A DNA stretch of 64,000 nucleotides from positions 22,892 through 86,891 of the forward strand of contig WPIO01000324.1 of NCBI GenBank assembly GCA_009760855.2, written 5' to 3'. The notes below the pieces were generated by a model that was given only the letters and a program-made list of their open reading frames with translations, was not told where the DNA came from and ran no database searches. This document shows, piece by piece, positions 1 to 10,964 of the stretch. The position numbers were made by a program, and so were the translations under genes. How positions within the stretch are numbered: the stretch's first letter is position 1; the number at the start of each line of letters is the position of its first letter. The DNA comes from Cristatella mucedo (taxonomy: Eukaryota; Bryozoa; Phylactolaemata; Cristatellidae).

Positions 1-313
1 TCTGCCTAGTACGCATGCTGCATGTAGGCAATATGCATGCTGCATACGGGTGCTGCCGGCGCTCCGTGTGCGCATGCATGCATGCCGCTTGGATTTAAGC
101 AGCGGCTGGCTGCACCTCTATCCAATCGCACTCCTGGCCGCTTCCGTGCCGCAGCTGGCCCTGCGCTAGAATTCCAACGAACGAGGCAGCTGCGGCAGCA
201 CCGATGCGTCGCATCGTGGGCCGCTGGCACCTCTGCCGCCGCTCGACAGCAACATCGGCAGCTCTTTGGCAACGAGCCCCAGACGTCCCTGTCTGTCGTC
301 TGCAGGAGCAATC

Positions 314-507
314 ATGAAGGCTCTGCGTGGCTCATTCCGGACTCGCATGCCGCTGGCCGTCGTCAAGCAGCCCGCTCAAGTCGTGCTTGCCTACGGCGAC
401 CACTGGCCAATTATGAAGCAAGCCTCGACTGCCGGCATGGCCACTGCTACGCCGACCGAGCCTCCAACGTCCGAGAATGGCTTTGCCGGCTCTGCAGCAG
501 GAAGAAA
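314..507 (+). CDS. Candidate first coding exon of ALAS (mitochondrial presequence)
   Basis: An open stretch starts at an ATG at 314 and ends at a GTGAGG splice donor at 508. It encodes about 64 residues rich in R, K, S, A and T and poor in acidic residues, as expected for a mitochondrial targeting sequence. The part reading VLAYGDHWPIMKQAS resembles the N-terminal region of animal ALAS proteins, where a Tyr-Gly-x-x-Cys-Pro type element precedes the presequence cleavage region. Here the haem-regulatory Cys-Pro is Trp-Pro. The donor leaves phase 2, whereas the next recognised exon at 2066 needs phase 1. Either another small exon lies between them or this exon ends differently. The assignment rests on composition, position and weak similarity. 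Confidence 0.4.
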
Positions 508-2065
508 GTGAGGCTATTAACTTCGCATAGTTTTTTCTCGCTGTGCTTTGGTGTACTCCGTTGTGCCACTGACTTCACTGATAGCTGGGCTCGCCCCAGC
601 AAACAGCGTGCCTGCAGAACCAGGCATGCAAGCACCCAGGTTTAGCCCAGGGGTGTCGTCTTTGACGGACGAAGCGATGGACTCGAACCTTGCAGCTTAT
701 AGAGAGCCCGGGTAGAGATTAAGTTATTTTGGAGTACTCGGCATGTGAATTGTATGTTCTGCATACGTTTTCCTTTGGGCCCCACCAGCGCTAGTCAGCT
801 TTTGGTTGGAATTTATTTATCATGCTGACACCGGTTAGTCGGCTGAGCACCGTCGGCGCTGAAAGCGAGGCTGGTGCCTCGCCAGCGCTTGCTTCACCCT
901 CACGAGTGCTGCTCAGCGACCGGAGTTTTTATCGCTCGACGCCAACTTCCGGAGCAGCTCGCCTCCACCTGTCGGTTAGACGCCCACACGAGGGGGCGCC
1001 TTGCTGGCTGATGCAAATTGTGTGTCCTGGTGCCGTTCCCCTGAGCAGCCGGAAGCATGGCGTGACCCCAAAGCAGCAGCTACGGGAGCCGGTCGCTGTC
1101 ACAGCGAGGCAGCACTGGGCCAGTGCTAAATAGGTGGCAGCAGATTCGTCGTATCAACGGATGGCCACTGCTCCATTTCCATTTGCCGCCAAACAAGAAA
1201 CCTTACGACCTCCACACTTCCAAGATGTCTGTTGTTTCCAAGTGAGAGCTAAAGTGCCAGCCACAGCCCGAGAACGAGGCTAACTTTGACTCCAAACTGT
1301 AGAACTATGTAGACAAGGCTAGCTGGACGCCAGTTTGGCCTCGCGACAAGTTCACGGGTGTCGTGACTCCGAGCGTTCGCCAATGCAGCCACATCTTTAG
1401 TATGCTGCTTTGTCGGTTGCCTGCGGAGCCGGACTACTAGAGAAGAGGTCGTTGCAGGTAGTAATTCAATCACTACTATGTTACTATGTTTTATTTATAT
1501 TCGGAGCTGGACTATTAGGGCAGGTCGGTCGGAGCCGAAAATTAGAGCAGGCTCGTTGGTGAGCCGTGATGGCACACTAGGTAAGGCGGTTGCTTTTCAA
1601 GTCCTTGGCCCCGAGGTCGTGGGTTCGAATCCTTTGGTGGGCGATCTTTTATCGGTGGGCAATCCTTTATTACCACTGCAAGCGGTAGTGATAGCCGTAA
1701 AGGCTCTTCTGCCACTATACATAAAGAGGCTGCTAAATTAGCGAGTTCTTCTTCTTCTTGTTCTTCTTCTTCTCGTTGCCAGTCGGTCGTGCAGTCGGTC
1801 GAGTTGCACTCGAAGCTTGAGGCCAAGCGAAGCCTGCTGCAGTGGCATGCTCGTTGGTGGAGGTCGACGTGCCACCGAATGCTGCGCACGTGCAGACCGT
1901 CGCGGCTAGCAGTATGCGTTCGTGGTGCCCAGCTCACATTTTTGTAAAGCGCTTGCTTCGGCTGGTCCAAAGTGCATCATTTCCGGTCGACATGTTGCAC
2001 CTCAGGTGCGCCTCAGTCCGGCGGTAGGCCCGGTTTCCCGGCAGCGCTCCTCCTGCCTGTTTCAG
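508..2065. other. ALAS 5' intronic region, no other gene seen
   Basis: This stretch lies between the candidate first exon and the first certain ALAS exon. Apart from a tRNA-SINE at 1558-1741 followed by a short TTC/TTCTT run, no recognisable feature is present. The ORFs at 822-1133 and 1842-2027 match nothing I recognise. A missing small ALAS exon may lie here, because the splice phases of the flanking exons do not match. Confidence 0.4.
1558..1741 (+). mobile_element. tRNA-derived SINE, type A
   Basis: The 5' part resembles a tRNA gene, with an A-box-like segment (cacactaggtaaggcggttg) and a B box (gtgggttcgaatcc). A non-tRNA body follows and ends in actatacataaagaggctgct. Close relatives occur at 41640-41818 and 57187-57375 on the minus strand, sharing both the tRNA-like head and the body, so this is an interspersed SINE family and not a functional tRNA gene. 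Confidence 0.75.
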
Positions 2066-2820
2066 CTTCGCCCAAGCCTTCGGCGCCGGCAGAGCAAGCC
2101 GGAAGCAAGTTCGCCTACGAGCAGCTCTTCAAGGATCGCATCCAGGACAAGAAGGACGATCAGTCGTACCGCGTCTTTCGCAAGGTGCTTCGAGATGCCA
2201 GCCGGTTCCCGTATGCCACGGAGCTGACACGCGGAAAGAAGGACATACAAGTGTGGTGCAGCAACGACTACCTCGGCATGAGCTGGCATCCGCAAGTGCG
2301 CAAGGCCGTCCAGTGAGTCATGCTGTCTCCCTTAGGCCGCTGCTCGGTGCCAGGCGCACGTGCTAGCGCTGCCTTGCGAGCTAATTAAATGCCTGCTCAT
2401 CCCTGGAGATCAATTTGGGCCAGGCAGCGCTATAGGAGAGAGATTCGCACCCGGCAGTGTAGCACACGTCTTTCAGAGCGCCGATCAGAAATATGGCACC
2501 TCGGCAACCTCTGGCCTTCAGCACGATGAGCTCGGATGCAGACGTTTAACTAGTGGCTGCACTCGTTTGCCTCGTCTTTACCCCCGGCTGCCGCCTCTGT
2601 CTCGAGGCTGCCGTGCAATCAGGGCAGGGCCAGCACTCGCCGTGTCCTGCTTTGCACAGCCACTTGCTGTTCACTTGCTGGGCTTCGACAGACTTCTGAC
2701 TGGCTCGCTGCTGTGGCTGGCTGCGGCTGTGGCAGGTCGCTCGATGTCAGCCCTGGCAGGGACGCTGTCAGCGCCAGCAGAGACCGAGTCAATCGACGAG
2801 AGAGAGAGAGAGAGAGAGAG

Positions 2821-2860
<40 letters not shown>

Positions 2861-5800
2861 TGTGCGCGTGTGCATGTGTGTGTGAGTGTGTGTGTGCGCG
2901 CTTGTGTGTGTGTGAGTGGAAAAATGTGTGTATGTGTGTGTGTGCACGTGTGTGTGTGTGTATGTGAGTTGCTGCACAATCGGTATGTCCCTGTATGTGT
3001 TAATGTGTATGTGTGTTTGTGACAGCCCTCTGCACGATCTTACTCGGGCTGGGTAAACACTTTTATCTCCAAACCAGGCCGGCCAAGTCAAGTCTATACA
3101 TTTTAGCTGCCAGCATTGAGGGAGCATCCCTCCCCTGTACTCTTTCAGCAGAACTTATATTCCATGCAAGCTTTGCTTTTGAACTATCGAGCCATTGTTC
3201 ATTCGAACCAGCCTGACAGCTGGCCAAAGTCTGCGATAGATGGATGTCCGCACAGATGCTAATGCATGGATTTGGGCAGAACACCGAACCCTTACCAGTA
3301 CTCTGATTCCTCTCTGCATTCCAGCAGGTTGAGCGCTGACTCGAAGCACGTTTTGCTGACAATCGCACCTGAATGACAACAAATTTTGTGAAGATGACGA
3401 CCAAAACAACTTACTGGCCATATGCAAATATCAAACTTGTCCCTCAAAATGGTATTGGCCAGCATATCTCCCCCCACAGAATATGCAAGCTGTCCAAGTG
3501 CCCTTTTCCCGAGTAAGCTTTCACTTGTCGACCACATCAGCTCCACACTCAAGTCTGCCTACTTTTAGCTACATAACAATGCTAAAGCTTGGGTCTGCTT
3601 AGCCAGTGATACCTATCCGAGTTGAGCTATGCATTTCCGATATCCCATCCCCACTTCTGTAGCTCACTATGTGTTGTTACGAGTGGTATGACGAATGCAG
3701 TTGGGGTAAAACTCAGCAGTCATGCTTGTTTGCCGTGAGCGCCGTAGTTGCCACATTACACCACTTCTCACCGACCTGGACTGACTCTCCACCAAGCAGT
3801 GCATCGACTTTAAGGCTTTGTCCTTCACGTTTAGATCGCTTGATTCTCTTTCTCTAGCCTACCAATCTGAAATACTTCCCCACCAGGCCAGCCACCGTAC
3901 CACCTCGTCATTGCGATCAGGCCGGATTGCACCACGATCGTTCCTTTGACTTTTGTCTTTAGCTGTGAGTCGTATCAAACTCAAATCTTCTGGAGACCAA
4001 ATCTTTTATTCGTATATGCTCTGATGACCTGGAACTCACTGTCGACAGACGTCACGACATCTTTTGACTTGAAATTTAGAAAGCAACTAAAAATGCAACT
4101 GTTTGTCACAGCATTTGTTGGTCTCCATAAATTGTCTTTTGTGTGTATATGCATTGTGACACGGTGCATATTATCACTAGCCAATCGACAAGCCTCCTTT
4201 TCAGCATATGCAAAGAGTTTAGAACGAGATTGAGTTCCATTAGGGTGCTATACACAGATCGTAGTACTATTACTATTATTATTATTATTATTGTTATGCT
4301 ATCAATATTTTTAGTGTTATTCAGTGTTATACCGGACGTCTGTGTGCTGCCTCGTGCCACCTTCGTCGATGCCACGTGGTTATGGCTCCTTTTCTTCTCT
4401 GTTTCTTTCTGCCGAGACCGTGGCAGTGGGAGGGCAGACGAGCCAAGTGTTGAGTCGCAATATCCTGTGCACTGTGCACGGCATAGCTACCACCGCTGCC
4501 ATCGACCACGGCATCGGTCGCACAGCTGAGTAATCCCGGCATGGCGGTTCCAGCGCAGTTTGGTAGCACCCTGCGCTGGACCTGGGTGAGCGCAATCGTG
4601 GCCGCTGCACCACTTTCTCTGTCGCGGCAGCAAACGGGTTCGAGCCCATTGCAGGGCCTCCGCCTGTGGTTTCCGCCCATTCAATTCCCACTCCGCAGAT
4701 GGTTTACTAGGGGTGGCTGTGCCTTCGAGTTTCAGCAGACTCAGGCTGCTGCTTCGAACTCTCCCCTCCCCCCTGCAGCTTGCTTGCTCAACCTCCACCT
4801 GCTTTTTCCTTTCAATTTACAGCGAGGCAGTCGATGTGCACGGTGTTGGGGCCGGTGGCACTCGCAACATTTCTGGCAACTCGCCTCTGCACGAGCGCCT
4901 CGAGGCCGAGCTGGCACGCCTGCACCAGAAAGAGGCTGCCCTGCTGTTCACCTCATGCTACGTGGCCAACGACACGTCCCTGATGACGCTTGCCAAAATG
5001 ATGCCCGGTCAGTGGCCATGCCGGATGCACTCAACCGTCACGTGCAGCGGCAGGCGCCCTTCGGGCGCACATGGCCTCTACTCTATGATCATGCTAACGC
5101 TGCTGTGTCGCTCGCAGGTTGCCACATCTTCTCCGACTCGGGCAACCACGCCTCCATGATCCAGGGCATCCGAAACAGCGGCGTGCCGAAGCACGTGTTC
5201 AAGCACATTGACCCGGCCGACTTGCGAAGGCTAATGATGACGGTGCCTCTGTCGACACCAAAGATAGTGGCTTTCGAGACCGTCTACTCGATGTCGGGTG
5301 AGCCGGCCGCCCATCGCTTGGCAGTGCACGAGACTGCACGTGGGCCATGCTAGCAGGTGTGCCCTCCTCGGGCACATCGGGCGAGTCTCTCGGAGCATGC
5401 GGCTGGCTGCGGAGCTGGCCGTCGATCGATACGATCGTTCGATGTATTATCTAGCGGCAGATGAAGTGCTCCCACCGCTGTCGTCACCGCCCACTGCACT
5501 CGGTGAACGACTGCTGCCCACTCTGCTGCCGCCGACTCGAACCTTTGACCCTTGAGGCCATGAATGCCAAGCGAGTCACCTCTATGAAGGCCAAGACCTA
5601 GCGACGCCATGCTCTCCCTTTGCTTGCGTGCAGGCGACATTAGGGGCACGCTCGAGTCGGTGAAGGTGAGAGGTCAATGCCGAGCAAGCACATCGAGCCG
5701 TCGGCGGCCAGAGCTCGCCGGCTGCGCTACGACCAGCGATTTGTGGCAGCAGTCTGCTGCATTTTGGTCACTCCTTTCACTTGCCAGTCGGTAGCAGCAA

Positions 5801-5915
5801 AGAGTGGCAACCAGTCCTCAGCGTCACTCGCTATTATACATTCATTAGTTTATACTTCGGGATGTGTGAATGCATGTTCACGTGCGTGCGTGTGTCTGTG
5901 TGTGTGTCTGTTTGT

Positions 5916-5993
<78 letters not shown>

Positions 5994-8900
5994 CCCGTAC
6001 TATGTTCGAACTAAATGTAGTAGTAAATCTGCATTTTAATCCCGCCAAAGTGGCATCGCTGCCTTCTGTATCGTTGCAAGCTTGTGTTAGTGATCTTTTC
6101 TTGATGTTTTTCTGCCTCTTCTCCCGGCATGCTGCAGATACTGGCCAGCGATGAGGGTCGTGAGCTACGAGCGCGTCATCGGGCCAGCGTCAAAATGCTT
6201 CGCCAGATGCTGTTCGACAAGCGCATCCCTGTGTTGGACTGCCCCAGCCACATCCTGCCGGTCAAGGTGAGCGATTGCTATAGGTTCTTTGAGCACTGCA
6301 AGCCCCGCCCCCTCCAGTAGAGGGCAGTGTGCCCCCATGCCATGGCCCTGCCTCCCAATGAATGCTACCGGTCGTGCCAAAGCCACTATGGAATTGATGT
6401 GCTGGGTATTAGCGTGCTAATGTTATCTGTGCTGTGGCAGCAACAGCATTGCACTGCAAACGTCGACCAGCGGTCACCAAAGTGTCATCGGTAGGCCCTC
6501 AATAAAAGACAGGCTGCTTACATTCAAGAGCCGTCATCGTCTGTGGTAATAATAATAATAACCACACTTGATAAAGCGCCCCCAGAGAACTCAATCTCTT
6601 TCTAGGTGCTTTACATTTGCTGCAAAGGAAACACGATGGAAGGTTGAGTGATATCATGCTTGATAAGCAACACGAATAATATGGTTAGGGGTGACATGCA
6701 CATAATAATAATAATAATAATAATATTGCACTTGATAAAGCGCCCTCAGAGAACTTAATCTCTTTCTAGGCGCTTTACATTTGCTGCAAAGTGATACGCA
6801 ATAGAATAGTAGGTAAAATCATGCTTGAAAAACAAACAAAATGAATAACATGGTTAGGGGTTACATGCACTGGGTCAGCATGCAAATGTGGTTAGTGGCA
6901 GCATGAACAGTGTCAGCACGCATAAGCACACCAAGGACGAATCACAGGGACCCACTAAATGCTGTCCTAAATAGGTATGTTTTTAAGTTTCTTTTAAATG
7001 TGGTCAGGTCAGGGGATGTTCTGATGCAGGTCGGGAGGGAGTTCCAGGCTGTGGGAGCATACGAGCTAAATGCACGGTCTCCAAAGGATTTAAGGTTTGT
7101 ACGAGGCATTTCTAGACTGTTGGATTCCGAAAAGCGAGTGGTACGATGCTTTGCCTGATGGGGTAGTATATCTGAAAGATAGGCTGGAGCCATAGAATGA
7201 AGAGACCTAAAAGTGAGCGACAAAACCTTGAAGTCAATCCGTTACATGGTCAGCATGCATGTGTGGTTAGTGGCAGTATGCCACAGAGTCAGCATGCATA
7301 TGCTCATAAAGGACGAATCACAGGGACCCACTAAATGCTGTCGTAAATAGGTGCATTTTAAATTTCCTTTTAAATGTGGTCAAGTAAGGGGATTTTGTGA
7401 CGCAAGTCGAGAGTGACTTTGAAGCTTTGCAAGTATACAAACGAAATGCATGGTCTCCGAAGGGTTTTTGGTTTTTACAAGGTATATATAGGTAAACAGT
7501 TAGCTTCCGAAAAGTGAGTGGTAGGATGCTTAGCCTGGCAGTAGATCTGATAGGTATGCATGCATAGGTATGCATGGACCAACTTAGATATGGTATCCCT
7601 GTCTAAACAACCACGAATTTTAGCAATGCTGTATAGCTGAAAGTAGGCAGACTTGATTATGGAGATGAGGTTGTCTAACTAACTGGTTTTCTGCAGTGGT
7701 TAAGGTGTTCGCCCCTGACCAAGGTCTTGCCGAGGTCGTGTGGTGGAGCCCCCTAGCAGATGTGAAGGACATTAAGAGAGATTATGTTATCGTAGAGCAC
7801 TATACAAATGAGTTATATATATTTTTGACAAAAGGTCACTTTTGAACATGACACCTAGATTTCGCAGAGATTCAACAGATGTGCTGTCAGCACCGATTTT
7901 GAGCATTAGCCTTTCCAATGTCTGAATCAGACTTGGTTTGCCCATAACTAGTAAGTTAGTTGTATCATAATTCAATTTAAGAAAATTTGCTGCCATCCAT
8001 GTGTGGATGTCATCAATACGTGCAGAAAGGGAGTTAAGAGAATTCGACGTGCTTTATTGCTCAGAGGGATCAAAGCAAAGGTACAACTGAGTGTCCTCCG
8101 CATAAAGTTGAAAGCCTAGATTGTGCTTGGTCATTACATTGGCAAGAGGGAGAGTATAAACCATGAAAGGAACCGGATATAGCACGGAGCCCTGAGGTGC
8201 CCAATATTTCAGAGGTACCTCGGATGATCTTTGTCCATGCACATCAATACTCTGGGGTCTCTCACTGAGATAATAATAATAATAATAATAATTCACTTGA
8301 TAAAGCGCCCTCAGAGAACTTAATCTCTTTCTAGGCGCTTTACATTTGCTGCAAAGTGATATGCAATTGAATGGTAAGTAAAATCATGCTTGAAAAACAA
8401 ACAAAATGAATAATATGGTTAGGGGTGACATGCACAGGGTCAGCATGCAAATGTGGTTAGTGGCAGCATGCACAGTGTCAGCACGCATAAGCACATCAAG
8501 GACGAATCACAGGGACCCACTAAATGCTGTCCTAAATAGGTGTGCTTTTAGGTTCCTTTTAAATGTGGTCAGGTCAGGAGATGTTCTGATGCAGGTCGGG
8601 AGGCAGTTCCAGGCTTTGGGAGCATATGAACTAAATGCACGGTCTCCAAAGGATTTAAGGTTTGTATGAGGTATTTCTAGACTGTTGGATTCCGAAAAGC
8701 GGGTGGTACGATGCTTGGCCTGATGGGGTAGTATATCTGACAGATAGGCTGGAGCCATAGAATGAAGGCACCTAAAAGTGAGCGACAAAACCTTGAAGTC
8801 GATCCGTTGCTTGACTGGTAGCCAGTGCAGGTCGGCGAGAAGTGGAGTAATGTGGCAACTGCGACGCTCACGACAGACAAGCCTAGCTGCAGAGTTTTGC

Positions 8901-10829
8901 ACCAGCTGCAATCGCCTGATCGCACATGCTGGTAGGCCAGTAAGCAGTGAGTTGCAGAAGTCGAGACGGGGATGTCACGAATGCATGGACCAACTTGGAC
9001 GTGGTATCTTTATCTAAACAAGCCCGAATTTTAGCAATGTTATGAAGCTGAAAATAGGCGGATTTGACTGTGGAGCTGATATGGTCGTCTAACGAGAGGT
9101 CGCTTTGGAATATGACACCTAGATTTCGAGCTGATTCGACAGGAGATATGCTGGCAGAGCCAATTTTGAGGGTCAGCCTTTCCAATCTCTGGATCACACT
9201 GGGTTCGCCCATAACTAGTAAGTTAGTTTTATCATCGTTAAGTTTTAGAAAATTTGCTGCCATCCATGTGCGGATGTCATCAATGCATGCAGCTAGTGAG
9301 TTTTGAGAATTTGAGGTGCTCGAAGGCTGGGGGGGATCAAAGCAAAGGTACAACTGAGTGTCATCCGCATAGAAGTGAAAGCCTAGATTCTGCTTGGCAA
9401 TCACATCAGCAAGAGGCAGAGTATAAACCGTGAAAAGAACCGGACCTAGCACTGAGCCCTGAGGTACTCCATATTTCAGAGGTACTTCATATGATCTTTG
9501 TCCATTCACGTCAATACTCTGGAGTCTCCCACTGAGATAGGACCTGAACCACTGCAGAGCAGTGCCAGTGATGCCCAGGCGAGATGAGAGGCGCTCTAGA
9601 AGAACTTTGTGATCATGATGGTATCAAAAGCTGCCGAAAGATCAAGCAGAACAAGCAGAGACACTCTACCCATGTCTGCATTCCTAAGTAGGTCGTTGTA
9701 TACCCGAAGCAATGCTGACTGTGTGGAGTGATTAGCTCTAAAGCCAGACTGGAGCTTACTAGCAAGGTGTGAGGTTTCGATATACGAGTTCAGCTGGTCC
9801 ACCACGACCCGTTCGAGTGTCTTTGATAGGAACGGTAGAAGGGAGACTGTGTGGTAGTTGCTCAAGTTCTCTTGGTCTAGTGTTACTTTCTCGAGTAGTG
9901 GCCTGACTGCAGCTTTTTTTGAAAGGTGCTGGGACATGACCTGAGGCTAATGACATATTAATGATGTTAGTTATGCATAGCAGCAGCAGATCAATGCAGC
10001 GAAGGAGAAGAACAGTGAGAACAGAGTTCAAAGGACTTCATTGATTCGGATATGAACTTCAGGACGAGGTCACTAATGACCTGCTTGAATGTAGACATTG
10101 AGGTGCTGCAAGGAATCGAGGGACAGCATTCTAAGGGGGATGATGCCATCGCAGGAATGGACTCCCTGATCTTGTCCATCTTTTGGACAAAGATGCTCAC
10201 ATGGATCATCAGGTAAGGAGCTCATCTGGGAGCTGTTGAGGAGAGGATGGCTGATCATCAGCATTTTTGCATTGTGCATCTGCGATTCAACGATTGGTTT
10301 TATAGAAGCTAGACGTTGCCTTTACTAGGATCGGTAGGGTTATAACGTGGCTGGCTGCTAGATTAACCGAGCTTGCACTAATGCTACATTTAAATGAAGG
10401 CCACCTTGACGGTGCCGTTGTTGGCTGCTCTGGCCTCAGAGTCCATCCCAGCATTCATTTCCAATTTCTGCCACTGCTTGCTTCTCCAAGGTGGGCGACC
10501 CTCAACTCGTCGTCAAGGCATCCAACGACCTGCTGAACGACCACGGTATCTACGTGCAGCCGATCAACTACCCCACCGTGCCTCGCGGCCAGGAGATGCT
10601 GCGAGTGGCGCCCACGCCCCACCACCAGCCGGCCATGATTAAGCACTTCGTCGACTCGCTCGTCAGCGTCTGGAAGCGCAACGGTCTGCGATTCGTTGAT
10701 CGCTCGCCTCAGTGCGGCCGCTGCCGGCTGCCTCTCAAGTCGGCCTACTGGAACCAGGACGCAGCAGAGGCGAGCATGTGCGGTGGACGCGAGTGCAAGA
10801 AGTACCTGCTGCAGGCCACAGCCGCTTAG
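2066..10829 (+). CDS. ALAS: 5-aminolevulinate synthase, six recognised exons, central catalytic segment missing
   Basis: ALAS condenses glycine with succinyl-CoA in the mitochondrial matrix and uses PLP. Exons with GT-AG borders are 2066-2312, 4823-5007, 5118-5297, 5634-5665, 6138-6266 and 10491-10829 (TAG), and all joins keep frame. Family segments appear in order: [70 protein letters not shown] and APTPHH. Between VYSM (exon ending 5297) and TLESVK (exon starting 5634) the family has about 95 more residues, holding the Asp that pairs with the PLP ring nitrogen and the Lys that forms the aldimine. They are not in the 336-bp intron, and I see them nowhere else in the window. Both flanking exons are phase 1, so the join stays in frame. 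This is either an assembly deletion or a real catalytic loss. The terminal exon ends with a Cys-rich tail. The last intron (4.2 kb) is full of LINE copies. Confidence 0.93.
2799..2990. repeat. Compound (GA)n-(GT)n microsatellite
   Basis: A run of GA repeats passes directly into an interrupted GT/TG tract. The apparent ORFs of His-Thr or Cys-Val repeats here are by-products of the microsatellite. Confidence 0.95.
3290..4300 (+). mobile_element. Degenerate LINE (family 1) fragment with 3' tail
   Basis: The nucleotide order follows the better preserved family copies: the end of the RT region, the segment equivalent to gacgaccacatcagctccac, the His-rich C-terminal domain region (cacattacaccacttctc), then the 3' UTR. 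It ends in agagattgagttccattagggtgctatac followed by (ATT)n. Many substitutions and frame breaks make it an old, inactive copy. Confidence 0.8.
5298..5633. other. ALAS intron where the catalytic exon would be expected
   Basis: The intron has a normal donor (GTGAGC) and acceptor (TGCAG). No frame of this 336-bp stretch encodes the PLP-lysine region or the DEVHAVG-like segment of the ALAS family. Confidence 0.8.
5887..5991. repeat. (TG)n microsatellite in ALAS intron
   Basis: The tract is interrupted at the 5' end (tgtctgtttg) and then a nearly pure TG run of about 75 bp. It lies in the 472-bp intron between the TLESVK exon and the ILASDEG exon. Confidence 0.95.
6549..6700 (-). mobile_element. 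LINE (family 1) 3' end fragment
   Basis: Read on the minus strand, the fragment ends in the family 3' UTR: the conserved element aaagagattgagttctctg, a complementary-looking flank that could fold, and an (ATT)n tail. Only the last 150 bp or so is present, so the copy is heavily 5'-truncated. Confidence 0.85.
6701..7245 (-). mobile_element. LINE (family 1) 5'-truncated copy
   Basis: The copy begins at an (ATT)n tail on its 3' side and carries the 3' UTR plus the last RT-ORF domain. Readable peptides include [20 protein letters not shown] and [13 protein letters not shown]. It adjoins other minus-strand copies in the last ALAS intron. Confidence 0.9.
7246..8272 (-). mobile_element. LINE (family 1) copy interrupted by a SINE
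   Basis: Old minus-strand copy covering the C-terminal domain, the region upstream of it, and the RT palm. A type-B tRNA-SINE is inserted at 7683-7820. The RT active-site box reads YAED here (about 8091-8105) where other copies read YADD. It ends where the next copy's (ATT)n tail begins. Confidence 0.85.
7683..7820 (+). mobile_element. tRNA-derived SINE, type B
   Basis: The head holds an A-box-like tgcagtggttaaggtgttcg and a degenerate B box (gaggtcgtgtggtggagccc). The body runs into attaagagagattatgttat and then gagcactatacaaatga. The tail echoes the family 1 LINE 3' end. The SINE sits inside an older LINE copy. Confidence 0.6.
8273..10260 (-). mobile_element. LINE (family 1), longest copy, RT domain with frameshifts
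   Basis: This is the most complete copy of the family in the window, at nearly 2 kb. Read on the minus strand it has an upstream linker, then RT fingers and palm (about 9937 down to 9596, with [35 protein letters not shown] and LDLSAAFDT). A frame break follows, then [12 protein letters not shown] and the catalytic YADD at 9360-9374, then the C-terminal region ([10 protein letters not shown]-like, [34 protein letters not shown]), the 3' UTR and an (ATT)n tail. No endonuclease domain is seen, so it is 5'-truncated. RT motif order and C-terminal domain fit the CR1/L2 group of non-LTR elements; the clade is inferred. It lies antisense in the last ALAS intron. Confidence 0.92.
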
Positions 10830-10885
10830 CGGCCACCACCTCACGGTCGACTCGACTCTGTGGGCTCGGCTTTCATTTTAATCTC

Positions 10886-10887
<2 letters not shown>

Positions 10888-10961
<74 letters not shown>
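10888..10961. repeat. (CT)n microsatellite in ALAS 3' UTR region
   Basis: A nearly pure CT run of more than 70 bp begins about 60 bp after the ALAS stop codon. If the signal at 11064 is used, the tract would be transcribed in the 3' UTR. Confidence 0.95.

Positions 10962-10964
<3 letters not shown>

Larger units (their letters stand above)
2313..4822. other. ALAS intron with GA/GT microsatellite and an old LINE copy
   Basis: This intron holds a (GA)n run at about 2799-2820, a (GT)n-rich tract at about 2824-2990, and a degenerate LINE at about 3290-4300. The rest, including 4300-4822, shows no gene-like signal beyond the polypyrimidine tract before the acceptor at 4821-4822. Confidence 0.8.

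Noticed and set aside
1560-1640. A genuine tRNA gene
   Set aside because: A and B boxes are present but the sequence continues into a body shared by other interspersed copies, so it is a SINE.
6549-8300. A CRISPR-like or tandem array of repeated sequences
   Set aside because: The repeated segments are overlapping LINE 3' ends in the same direction with independent (ATT)n tails, not regularly spaced short repeats.
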